A stretch of DNA of 64,000 nt. Source: Coriaria nepalensis. Its lineage: Eukaryota; Streptophyta; Magnoliopsida; Cucurbitales; Coriariaceae. Positions 1 to 10,739 of this stretch are shown in pieces; the first letter of the stretch is position 1; the number at the start of each line of letters is the position of its first letter. The stretch lies in contig CP114490.1 of assembly GCA_027186245.1 (NCBI GenBank), positions 8,688,501 through 8,752,500 on the forward strand. The letters run 5' to 3'. The translations under genes and the position numbers were made by a program. The notes below the pieces were generated by a model. The model saw only the letters and a list, made by a program, of their open reading frames with translations. It was not told the DNA's origin and searched no databases.

Positions 1-953
1 TGTTATGCAGTATCCTCTACCTTCTCAGACTTAGGAAATTCAGCACAGATATATGAGATTAGGACAAAGATCCGAGAAATGAAACAAGGAGACATGACTG
101 TCACCAATTATTATAATAAGATATTAGGGTTATGGCAAGAACTAGATCTGTTTTATGATCTTGACTGGGCATATGGAGTAGACGTTGTACAGTTCAAGAA
201 AACAGTAGAGAAAGATAAGGTGTTTGAGTTCTTGGTTGGTCTTAACCCTGACCTAGATCAAGCAAGAGGTCGAATTCTAGGAAAAGAACCACTGCCTTCT
301 ACAAGGGAGGTTTTTTTAGAAATTAGAAGGGAAGAGAATCGTAAGATTGTGATGATGGGAAGAAGGGTTCTATGGAAATCCTTGAAAATTATGCACTTAA
401 CACCACGGTATCAAAAGAAGTGGTAGCTGCCGCAGCGGCTTATAAGCCAATAGGATCTAATTCCTCCTACGGTCAACATTCGAGGTTTCAGAAGAAGGTT
501 AAGGTTTGGTGTGGTTATTGTAACAAGCCTAGACATACTAGGGCTACCTTCTTGAAAATTCATGAAAAGCTACAGAATTGGAAGGGCAATTGAAGTGGAG
601 ATAAAAACAGTGATGGAATGAATGCGTCCGTTGAAACCGAGACATCATCCCCTTCCCTTAGCAAAGAACAGCTTGATCAAATATACAAAATAATCAGCCA
701 AATTCCTACCCCTAGTTCAAGTTTTGTTGCTAAAAAAGGTAGTTTCCCCATAGCCTCAACTATTTTTTCTAATCTAAAACCACGGATCATTGATTATGGT
801 GCTTCTGATCATATGACCAATTCATCTCATGTTTTCTCCTCATATACTACTTGTCAACAAAACAAGCGAGTTATTTTCTCTTTCTATATCACAGCCCAAA
901 TTTACAAGCCAGCCAAAATTCACCAATTTCACCACTTTTCACAGCAACTCTAA
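1..953 (+). pseudogene. Degenerate Ty1/Copia gag to protease fragment
   Basis: Three successive reading frames (79-426, 372-593, 618-953) read as one Copia gag polyprotein broken by frameshifts. The first resembles the UBN2-type gag core: it has VTNYYNKILGLWQEL and, later, FEFLVGLNPDLDQARGRIL. The second has a damaged zinc knuckle beginning WCGYCNK, where the later His and Cys are not correctly spaced. The third has a protease-like IIDYGASDHMT in which the usual catalytic Asp-Ser-Gly-Ala is now D-Y-G-A. No integrase or reverse transcriptase follows, so the copy is truncated at about 953 and also runs off the left edge. It lies opposite to NUP188 and just downstream of its seventh visible exon, so it probably sits in a NUP188 intron. 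It is related to the Copia gag at 57400-58255. Confidence 0.8.
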
Positions 954-1279
954 CTCTCCCTAGTGATTTCTAGGTACCAGTCGCCCCCTTATGGATAACT
1001 GAATCGCAAACACAATTCTGTAAAATGAATCTTAGACGTCAAATGGTTTTAGAAAGACCGCATCTTTAGTAGTCGCATGTCTTTGGTTCCATGGTAAGCA
1101 ACAGATATTTTCATGATACATGAGATGTCATCAGACTAAATTACTAGTTTTAGCATTAAGTTATTCAAGCCATATGCCTATCAGATAATTGATACAACCT
1201 AGGATTTTATTCAGTCTTCGATTTCCAAAATGGTTTCGACACTGCACAAAATATAGGCAAGTGTAATGAGGAAATGAAC

Positions 1280-4200
1280 CTGAATGGTGTTGCGTCATGA
1301 ACCATCTGAAGAATGCTCTCTAGGTCTAGAGTTTCTATCAGGATAAGCAACAACCGAACTTTGGCTTGATAAGAATAATGCATCGCTTGAATTGATACTG
1401 CAAGCATTCCAAAATTATAAGTCCCAGATGAGATTCCCTGCCATATTAGGTGGTTTTAGAACGTGCAAAGAATGATGAGAAGTACATAAAAAGGAAAGAT
1501 AGTGCCAGAAGAAAATTATATACCTTATAAAACGAGCATAGTGTTTTCCATCTTTCACTACTACAAGTACAAAATGACTCATAGTAAGCAAGAAAAAGAA
1601 GATCCAAAACCAGATTGTCTTCTGTCAATGTCTCCTCAGCCCACAAAGCAAAAAGGTCAACATCCTATACAACACCCCCAATAGTATTTACATGTTAAGA
1701 TGATAATTACAAGAAGAGGTCAAACAAGTAAGCTAGAAACCTCTCCTTGAACAAAATATGCATACATTGTAAAACAAAAATTAACACTTCAACAGAATCT
1801 ACAGAAATAATATGAAGAGAAAGAAGGAATAAGTTATGGAAAAAATGGGTAGTTGGGCTTCAAGAATAGAATGTGGCGAATAATTTGCTCAAAATTTAAT
1901 GTTGTGCATGCCCAGTAACCCTAATTTAAGCACAATTAAAAGAATACAAAAATATAAGGTTAAATTATTGTTTCCACCCCTCTTTTTTCACCGGCTAACT
2001 AATTTCATCCTTCTATTTTGGTTTGAGTCAATTAAATCCTATACTTTTTCTTTTTATCCTATTTTGTTCGTTGGGGTTAAAAAAAAGTATATAAAACATT
2101 AAAAAAAATTTAATAACCTCCACTGACCTTTTTCCTTTTACTATTTTCACCCCTCCTTTCCCCAAATCCCCTCCTCTGTTCACACAACTCTGCCACCATT
2201 ATTTATGTCTCTGCCACCCTCCACCTCCACCGCTATTTCCATCAAAGCCACCGTTCAATCATTGAATAAAATCCAGTTTCAAAGTTGAGATCCATCGAAT
2301 CCGGGTTTCAATTTTAAATCTAGGTTGAAAAACAGATCTCAAAGAGTTCAACCTTCAAAATCTGGGGTTCAATCCAAATTCAAAAGTTGAAATCCTTCGC
2401 AATCTAGAGCGAAACCTCATTTTGTAGGTTGAATCCCTTCGAACTTGGGTGAAACCCATATCTCGAAGTGATTATTTCAAAGGTTGAATCACTTCGAGAT
2501 CTAGGTTTCTACCTAAATTTAACACTGAAACCGGTTTCGATAGGTCTCAACTTTGAACCGCGATTTTGTTCCTCGATTAGAGGGCGGCAGGGATGAAAAT
2601 AGAGGCGGAGGGGTTTGGGGAAGAAGGGTGAAAATAGTATCAGAAAAAGTTGAAATTTTTAAAATTTTTATTTTTTTAATGTTTTTGTTTTTACCCCAAG
2701 GAACAAAATAGGATAAAAATGTAACTTAAAGGACTGAACTAACTCGAACCAAAATAGAAGGCCAATAGTAGGAAAACAGTGAAAAAGGAGGGACAAAAAT
2801 GACAATTTAACCGAAATAAAAATATTCATCAGTCAAGTTCACATGTCCAGAAGAAAAAAGAAATAACCGCTCTGAGGCACTCACATCCTCATATAAATGA
2901 ATCATCCAGCCAGTATTTCTTAGTATCATAAAGATTCAGAGTAAAACACAGTTCATACATACCAACAGTTCAGGGTGACTGCAGGTGAGCAGGTTCTGGA
3001 GGACTAATATAAGTTTGCTTTCCAATCCATCATTGATCAGTTTTTGTGCCATTTTACTCATATCACCTTCTTTAGAGCCATTTCCAACATATACTGCACC
3101 AAGAATAGCAGCATTACTATTAATTAAAGTCGAAACTAAGAGTTAATGAATCAAAGTGGAGCAATTCTGACAGAGACACAGAGTTCAGCATCGGAAGAGA
3201 TAACGCTCTCACAATGAACTTACAAGCTTGCAAAAGCATTCGCCTAGTACACTTCAGTAGGCACTGGCGCTCAATGTAATATTCCAGCAATACCTTCAGA
3301 AAAGTGGAAAAATGAGATTAGGCATATGTCAAAGAGGTATTATCAGCAAATGGAAAATCTGAACAGCATATATGCCTGAATGTATGCATACAGATATGGG
3401 AACCCAAATAGGAACCCCTGGACTAGAGCGTCAAGGATTCCTAACCTTCCCCCACATCCCACTTGATACAAAACACAGAAGGGAAAAAAAAGGAATGATT
3501 AAAGACAGCAATATGGAATAAAACAACAGACATCGAGAGATACGACATATGATAGAGATACCAGCAAGGAAAATGATAAAAAGTCCTCTTTTTCCAAAAC
3601 CATTGAATATTTTTGTAAAAGAAGATAAGAACCAGCTAACAGAAACACAAAACATTCTAGCCATCCGTAATTACACCAAAGTGAATCACAAATGAAATTT
3701 GAAGCAGAATTAGAAGTCATATGATGTTAACATTCAGAGCAAAGTGAAAGATTTAGTTGTAAGAAATGAAAATAAAACATAGTAACATGAAAGTTGTCGA
3801 TATATAGAAGATATCTCCTACTGATTTATGTAAAGGATGAAAAGCAAGGCGATAAGCATTTTCCCCTTAAATACTTACTTCATAAGTGGAAACTCTCAAG
3901 AAGCTAAAATCCAACAAAACCGTTAAGCAGAGTGCCACTGTTAGAAATTTTGACAGTAAGCTTTATTACACTTTAATTACAGTTCACATGTCATCAGTAA
4001 GTGGGATAATGCATTCTGATAGATGCCTTCATACAAAATCATAATCCAATGCATGTTAACATACGATTCAAAATTTTGAATAACCTCGGAAGAAACTTTT
4101 GGACCCACTTGGCAACTTGTGGTAAAATATTTTTTGTATATACAAACAGTTATAACATGAGAGAAGAAAGAATCTATACTAAGTACTGACCACGTGAAGA

Positions 4201-4880
4201 AATTCTTGAACTATGCAATCAAGAGCTGTATTCTTCTGTTCAGTTGATCTTGCAACCAGAATGTAAGACTGCACCTCATCTAAGCACTGCAACAAAATAG
4301 GAAGCTCGGCTGTAACACATTCCATCATTGAAAATGGTAGCATCTCATGCAATCTTTAGAGACTTATTTTAATTACGTTCTGAAGGTAAATAACGTATAC
4401 ATACTGTTAGGCCCTTTTAATTATAATGGCACTCTGTACAGTGCTTATTAATAAACAGAGTAAAGCATATAAAAATACCAATATCTTCCACAAAAATTAC
4501 CGAATAGGAGCTGAATTGTAGAGCTTTTTCTTTCAAATCAAGCCGTATTGTCAATGTATGAGACCCAATTTTGACTTGCTGCGAATTTAAGGCCTCCCTT
4601 GATTTCTCATTTGGTTTCTTGAACCCCGTTAACGTCTCCACGAACCATTCATGGTTTTGCTTCAACTTATTCCCCTAAAACACCAACAGAGTTCATTTTA
4701 AGAACATTGACACATGAGATGATGAGAAACAGAAATCGATAACGGACATATGAGAGCAAAAGTGGTCGGTACCAGATTTGTGGGGAGGTCGGAAGAGAGA
4801 GGAGCATTTTCGAGCTCAGTGAGTAGTGTGGAGAAGGGATCCCACCAGAGAGAAGAATCGACGGATGTAGGGTTCGCCAT
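1280..4880 (-). CDS. NUP188: Nucleoporin NUP188 homologue, N-terminal seven exons (partial)
   Basis: Large scaffold nucleoporin of the inner ring of the nuclear pore. On the minus strand the exons are 4773-4880, 4501-4674, 4191-4286, 3224-3293, 2963-3093, 1524-1664 and 1280-1437. All joins keep frame, with GT-AG borders, giving about 292 residues. The start is the ATG at 4880 (MANPTSVDSSLWWDPF), which matches the conserved plant NUP188 N-terminus. Further family-like stretches are KPNEKSREALNSQQVKI (exon 2), CLDEVQSYILV (exon 3), EYYIERQCLLKCTRR (exon 4), ALWAEETLTEDNLVLDLLF (exon 6) and LLLILIETLDLESILQMVHD (exon 7). Plant NUP188 is close to 2,000 residues, so most of the gene lies beyond the left edge. 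The last visible codon is split (AG|G). No stop or frameshift interrupts these exons, so the gene looks functional. The family call rests on remembered conservation, not on a search. Confidence 0.87.
1958..2812. mobile_element. Non-autonomous DNA transposon with long terminal inverted repeats, in NUP188 intron 5
   Basis: The two ends are long imperfect inverted repeats of roughly 230-260 bp. The left arm starts GGTTAAATTATTG, and the right arm read in reverse starts GGTTAAATTGTCA. Both then contain CCTTCTATTTTGGTT, ATCCTATTTTGTTC, TTGGGGT and TACTATTTTCACCC in the same order. The flanks are near-identical AAAAATAT sequences, a possible 8-9 bp target duplication. The middle (about 2270-2560) has several copies of a 'ttgaa(t/a)cc(c)ttcga' type motif. 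There is no coding capacity. Long arms and a 9-bp-like duplication suggest a Mutator-type MITE, but I cannot exclude another superfamily. Confidence 0.72.
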
Positions 4881-5829
4881 GGTAGATGATCGATAGAAGC
4901 TTGAGGCCTAACCCTAGAAATGTGGAAGGGAGATTTAATAAAGAAACACTTTTTTTTAATATTTTTTATCCTTTTTCTCTTTTACTTAAAATAAAAGCAA
5001 AAAAGAATTTATTTTCCTGCCCTTTGTATCGACTGTTATGCTCTTCGTTCATCCAAAAATATTCTAAGGGCTTTGTTTGTTTACGTTTTTCAAAAACTTT
5101 TTTTATATTTTGAAATATAAAAATTGATTTTAAAATGGGGACAAATTTATCTAATAATTATTTTTATATCAATTTTATTTTTAAAATGGTTTTTAAAAAT
5201 TAAGAAAAAACTTATAAAAATTAAAATATAAAAATCATAAATTTTTATTTTTTATATTTATAAAAATATTTTTTCAACTCTCTCCTTTCTCTCTCAACTC
5301 TCTTTTTTAATAATAATATAGTTCGGTGTGTGATTTTTAATTATTTTTTTAATTTTTAATAACAAAAAAAATATTTTTTTAATAGCATAAATATAGATAA
5401 CATAGATTATAGATAGGATTATATTAATAAATGATCAAGGTTAATGTCTGCTTTATGTTATTTACCTTAATATCATAATTAAAATATTTAAATACTTTTT
5501 AAAACAAGTTATACAAACAATAGTACAAGCTTGAACTTTTTAAATTCCAAATTTTCAACAACACAATATTTTAAATCAAATAACACAATATTTCTATATT
5601 TAGATAATGAATCTATTTGCACTCGATAATTGTGCTAATAAATATGTAAAATTTCAATTATTCGACTAAACAAATATGAATGAAAAAAATATATGATAAA
5701 ATAAAAAAAGTAAATAATTAATTAGAAAAAAATATATCATCCTTTAAGTGCTTCATTGCATCCACTTCAAAAATCAATATTAATATCAACATTCAATCGT
5801 AAAAATAATTAATATCAAAATCATATACT
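4881..5829. other. AT-rich upstream region of NUP188, no gene seen
   Basis: This begins with the presumed NUP188 promoter/5' UTR side (4881-4920) and quickly becomes very AT-rich, with runs of T/A and a CTCTCT-rich patch near 5278-5305. No open reading frame resembles a known protein. Confidence 0.5.
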
Positions 5830-5835
5830 AGTTTA

Positions 5836-5965
5836 TTCTACGAGTTGAAAGCTCCATCAACCCGTCGAATAAATTAGAAGTTATTATATGCAACAGGTCA
5901 AAGACCTCATCGACCCATCGAGTAAACTATAAGTTATGATAGTTGATAGGTCGATAGGGTGTTCG
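5836..5965. repeat. Short repeated 'cgaccc(g/a)tcga' motif block
   Basis: Two to three imperfect copies of a unit around 'catcaacccgtcgaataaa' followed by 'gaagttattata' recur in about 110 bp and end in an inverted 'ggtcgatagggtgttcgacc' hairpin. A similar vocabulary of GGTCGA/TCGACC words recurs at 25580-25790, beside a different transposon relic. Confidence 0.45.
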
Positions 5966-6714
5966 ACCTTTTCATGGAAGGTTTATTCTCGTCATCGTCT
6001 TCCTCTAACACTTTCATCGTCAATTTGACTTCCTTTCATGCTTTTAATTTATACTTTGAACTTTGGTTTATAGTTTTTGGTTTGATATAAATGTCTACAT
6101 TTTTGTGTATAGGTTAAGGCTATGATTCATGTTTTAATCGAATATGGTTAATGGGATCTGTTTCAGTGACCTCTATTTCCACATTGAGTATCTGAAATGG
6201 ATGTTTGAAATTAAGTTTTAAACTTGGACTTGTAATGGTAACATTGGGTGTTAACATTTCGATTGAAAAAAAAAAGATTGAATTAAGAAATCAAAAAGAT
6301 GTCAAACGGATTTCATATCTTAAAAAACGCTTTTTTGTTTTTGACATGATTTTTTGTAATCATTACAAAAAATGATTTTATAAATACAAAATATAAGAAG
6401 TGTTACCAAGCATAGCCATAACCATTTCAAACTTCATTTTCAAATTTCCATTTTTGCTCGATCCTTTTTTAGAGAAGAATGATCTTTACTCATCCTTTCC
6501 CCGATCTTTACTCACACGCATCACCATTGGAACATACAAGCATCACCATTCGGTTCAATACATATTCTATTTTAACGTATTTTTCTACTTTTATATTGTC
6601 TTTAATGAGATATAAAACTATAAATTTCGATAAGTTTGTTCTTTATATTTTGTTTCTTCACTTGGTCATGAACGGGCATCGATTTGGTAATTGGACTAGC
6701 ATTTAACTTGGTGG
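5966..6714. other. Intergenic, nothing recognised
   Basis: AT-rich sequence with short spurious reading frames. The stretch 6320-6390 (ATGATTTTTTGTAATCATTACAAAAAATGATT) is a self-complementary motif reminiscent of hAT-like MITE ends. A similar 'gatttttgtaatcattac' occurs in the MITE near 47250. Confidence 0.35.
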
Positions 6715-6995
6715 TCGGACTAATACTAGACATTGATCTTTGACCGAATCTTAGACCGTGATTAATTTTAGTCCATGATTAAGGTCCAAAATTTCAATAT
6801 GAGATCATGGTCCCCGTCTTTCTATCTATTTTATTTCCAATATTTTGGTCCATGATTTTTATCCAAGATTTCGGTCCAATATTTCAGTTTATTCTTACTT
6901 CCAAGATTTTTGTCCAACTTACTCACGGTCTAATATTTCAGTTCAAGATTTCAGTCCAATATCTTGATCCAAGATTAGGGGCCAAGATCTTGGTC
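6715..6995. repeat. Degenerate minisatellite built on 'aagatttcggtccaatattt'
   Basis: Repeated words 'ggtcc(a/c)', 'ccaagatttcggtcc', 'ccaatatttcagtt' and 'catgatt(a)' recur about every 18-22 bp across this stretch. It is non-coding. Confidence 0.55.
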
Positions 6996-7189
6996 TAGTT
7001 TTTTTTATCTATAAATGCATTTCATTTCTATTTCGAATTAGAATTTGGTGCATGAATTACAAACTATATCTATATTTGGTCAAGATATTAATTTAAAATT
7101 ATTTCTTTTTTAGAAATGACATCATTTATATTCATAATTGTATATTTCAATGGGGAATAAAATAAGGATGAAACCTTAAAACTATCGAA

Positions 7190-9660
7190 ATATTGGATTT
7201 CGAAATGCTTACAAGGATGGAAGGTGTTGTAGTTGAAACAAGTATCAGTTTTAGTGAGCTGCTAGAGGTCGTCTATAATACTATTCGTGTTGATCTTAAT
7301 GAATTTGGTATGACAATAGTGTATAAGTCGTTATCCTCATCGATCACTCATCCAATATTTATAAAAAAAAATGGTGCCAATGTGAAGCCGTTTTAATCCA
7401 TTCATGTTTAAGAGATCCAGCTCCACTCACGAAGTGAAATAGATGTTCAAGAGCGACGACAATTACCTAATCTTAGTAATGATAAAAATAAGAAGTTTAT
7501 GAATTATGATGATGGTAGTAATGTATATCTAAATGAGCCCAAGGTCAAGGTTGAGGATGACGAAGAGAATGAGGATGAGAACGAGAATGAGACCAAGGAT
7601 GAGGTTGACAATTAGAGTGAGAAAGAGAATGATGAGGGTGAAAGAATGGAGGAAGAATGTAGTAATCGTCACAACAATAAAATGAATATTAATTTTCATT
7701 TGTTCGAGGATGACTACCTTAAGGGACTAGGACTCACCTCTTATATACCTAATACTTTATCTGCTATAGAGAATCTAGGTCCAACACTCCGATGTTCACA
7801 ACTTGCCACCATCATTTTTATCACAATCCCAAAATGAAATTAAAGAAGAGGGCGATGACGATTATGATAATATTTTTCATATTGCTATTCAACTGGTGTT
7901 AGAGTACCAATTTTTCAGGCATTGGAAGCAATTTACTATTGATTGTTTCTTCTCATTAAAGTAGAGATGAGTTTTATCGTATTCAGTTATTTCCCTCAAA
8001 GAATGACTTAAAGGTAAATCTACATATGCATGCGATTCGATAGAATTTTGATTTCAGGATGAAGAAATCGAATGATTACATATGTTGCCACTTTTTATAG
8101 ATCTAAATTGCATGTGAATGCTTTGTGCTATGAGAAAGAAAGATTTTTCATTTTTCCAGATTCGAACTTATAAAGATCAACACACATATTCTCTTGATTC
8201 CAAGCATAGCAGATATCGACAAGCAACATTAGTAATTGGATGACATCTGATGAATAGTTATAGTTGGTTTAACAAGGGTCATAACTCAGAAATGATTAAA
8301 ATTATAGCCTATAGCAAACTCGCGGTACATATTACTTAGTTAACGGCATGGAAAGCAAATTCTATTACACATGACATTATTCGGGAAATGACTGAGGAGA
8401 GCAATGCAAAGTTACCACATTACTTTACCGTGATGAAGTAGTCAATCTAGAGACTGTAATTGCACTTATGGCGGATGGAGAAGGAAGGTTTCTTTAATTT
8501 TTCATGGCATTTATTAAGGGGTTTTGGTTCATGCGAAGGTAATATCTATTGAGGAAACCCTCTTGAAGTACAAATACAAGGGCACACATCTAACCGCAAC
8601 CGCACAGGATTGTCACAAGCAACTTTATCCAGTAGCATGTGCTATAGTACACTCCGAGAATGAAGCATCTTAGACTTGATTTTTTACTAGGCTTTGAGAA
8701 AAAATACATGATGCACAAAATATGGTGTTTATTTAAGATCGATCATAAAATATTAAAAATGTGGTATAAAGTGTTTACCCAAATTTCAAATACGGTGCAT
8801 ATATTTGGCACATTGGGCAAAACTTGAAGTCAAGAGTCAGGGATGGTGGCATGGTTCTCTGTTCAAGACTACTGCTAATGCATATAGGCTATAAGAATTC
8901 AACTTGTTCTTTAATTAGATCAGAGCATCGCATCTCAGTGTGGCAATGTACCTGGAGGATATTGGATTTGATCACTAGTCAAAAGCTCATTTCAAGGGTC
9001 TTAGATACAACATCATGACAAATAATAATTATGAGTCGCAGTATGATGGATTGAAGGATGCACGTGAATATCTTGTAGCCTTGCTTAGTAGTATTAGGAA
9101 GATGATGACGACTTGGGTCAATATTAGAAGAAATTAATCTAATCAGCAAATCGATCGATGAACTCCTAAGGTAGTGAAACTGCTCAAGAAAAGACATGAT
9201 GAATCTCGGACAATAAAGGTTGATAGTGTGGATGATGAAACGTTTGAAGTGATAGGTGATGCTACTAATGCTTTTGTCAACTTAAGGGTAAAGAATTGCA
9301 CATGTATGGTGTTTGACTTGGATAAGATTCCATGCGCTCATGTCATAGTAGTTGCGATCTCTAAAAGTGTGAGTGTCTACACATTACATGATCAATGCTA
9401 CACCACTCATCATTAAAGGGCCGCAAATGCATAATCAATTTATTATGTACCACCGACTAGCGAGTGGGATTTTTCGAAAAGGATTCGATTAATTATTGTT
9501 TTACCACTAATCATGTATCAATAGAGTGGAATACCCAAAAACAAACATATGCCTTCGACTAGCGAACAAATATAGAGGAAAGAAAATGTGGCAACTACAA
9601 TAGTCTTGTACACAATAAGAAGACTTATCAGAACTTGATTCCACCACCGCCTGTTGAGAA
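7190..9660 (+). pseudogene. Mutator-like (MuDR) transposase relic
   Basis: Fragments of a MULE transposase appear in order with many stops and frame changes. 7193-7396 reads like the N-terminal module (FSELLEVVYNTIRVDLNEFG). 7500-7620 is an acidic linker rich in Asp, Glu and Asn. 8160-8330 resembles the DNA-binding part (YSLDSKHSRYRQATLVIG). 8575-8700 resembles the catalytic MULE domain (YKGTHLTAT, later HSENE), continuing at 8800-8850 with HIGQNLKSRVRDG. 9174-9416 holds a SWIM zinc finger, CTCMVFDLDKIPCAH (C-x-C...C-x-H). No frame spans more than about 80 codons, so it is dead. I could not define terminal inverted repeats. Confidence 0.8.
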
Positions 9661-9699
9661 CACTTCATGAAATTATATGCTTTTTTTGTTTCATATTTC

Positions 9700-9831
9700 A
9701 TGTTTTTTATTACTATAAGAAGTTATTATAAGAATTTTTATGTTTTGTGTTTTTATTATTATAAGAAGTTATTGTATGAAATTTAATTCTTTTTATTTTT
9801 GTAAGAAGTTCATGCCCGGTTCGAAAATCCA
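9700..9831. repeat. Imperfect repeat of 'ttattataagaagttatt(a/g)ta'
   Basis: The unit 'tattactataagaagttattataagaa(t)ttttatgttt' is repeated two to three times directly downstream of the MULE relic. It is non-coding. Confidence 0.45.
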
Positions 9832-10655
9832 CTGATTTCATATTGGGATATCACTATCCTAGGCCGAAATCACTAGATTTCATAATAGGATATCACTTTC
9901 TCGGTCCGAAATCACCAGGATATCATTTGATTTAGGACTAGAACCCAGTCTGAAATCCCGGGTAAGTTCGATATCATTGTGATTTTGGGTTGGGATATCA
10001 TTTTCCCAGTCAAAAATCACTAGGATATCACTGGATTTCCGATAAGTCTCAATCCGAAATCCTTAAACAAGTCCGAAATTAGTTGATTTCTGATTGAGAC
10101 ATTGATATCCTAGTCCAAAATCTCGATGTTAATTGACACTCATACATTTAACGTAATTGAAATACTACTTAAGTCTGTAAAGAATAGATAATGAATTGGA
10201 ATGGAATAAACTAAAAATCCAAAGAAATATCGTATGAATTATTTCAATTAAAACTTATTTCAATTAAAACATATGGGAGGGTTTATTAAACTGTTTAGGG
10301 TTTATAGGGTTGGGTTTAGATTTAAAGTTTATGATTTAGGGTTTATATTTTAATGTTTAGGGTTTAGATTTTATGATTTAGGATATAGAGTTTAGGTTTT
10401 AGTGTCTAGTGTCTAGGGTTTAGGGTTTAGTATCGAGAGATTATGGTTCAGGTTTAGAGTTTATGGTCAATGGTTTTGATTTTAGGTTTAAGGTTTAGGA
10501 TTTAGAGTTTCCAGTGATTTCAGCTTGGGATATAACTGTTCTTGTCCGAAATCACTAGATTTCAGACTAGGATATCACTTTCCCGGTCCGAAATCACTAG
10601 GATATCATTGGATTTGGGACTGGAACTCAATCTGAAATCTTGCGTAAGTCCAATA
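9832..10655. repeat. Direct 'gatatcact...ccgaaatcact' repeats flanking a telomere-like block
   Basis: A module of about 145 bp at 9832-9975 (words 'ggatatcact', 'ccgaaatcactagatttca', 'ctcggtccgaaatcac', 'gggtaagtt') recurs at 10511-10655 in the same order and orientation. Further decayed copies of the core word are at 9975-10130. Between the modules, 10272-10510 consists mainly of degenerate TTTAGGG/TTTAGAG/TTTATGG words, an interstitial sequence resembling the plant telomere repeat. Confidence 0.65.
10272..10510 (+). repeat. Degenerate interstitial telomere-like (TTTAGGG)n
   Basis: The words 'gtttaggg', 'gatttaggg', 'gtctagggtttagggtttag' and 'gtttagatttta' repeat about every 7-14 bp. The canonical plant telomere heptamer TTTAGGG occurs several times, two of them in tandem near 10418-10432. 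The block is heavily mutated, so it is old or only telomere-like. Confidence 0.6.
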
Positions 10656-10739
10656 AATGAAGATGTTAAAAAAAGCCAAGATTCAAGAGAACTTCTAACA
10701 AATGAAGATGTCGACGAAGCAACATTGACAACCAAATAA

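Noticed and set aside
618..953. 111-codon open frame at the left end as a host gene
   Set aside because: Its protease-like GASDHMT motif and position after broken gag frames show it is Copia debris.
3431..3720. Two overlapping hydrophobic minus-strand frames
   Set aside because: They lie between NUP188 exons 3 and 4, in the intron side of 3224-4191, and show no family resemblance.
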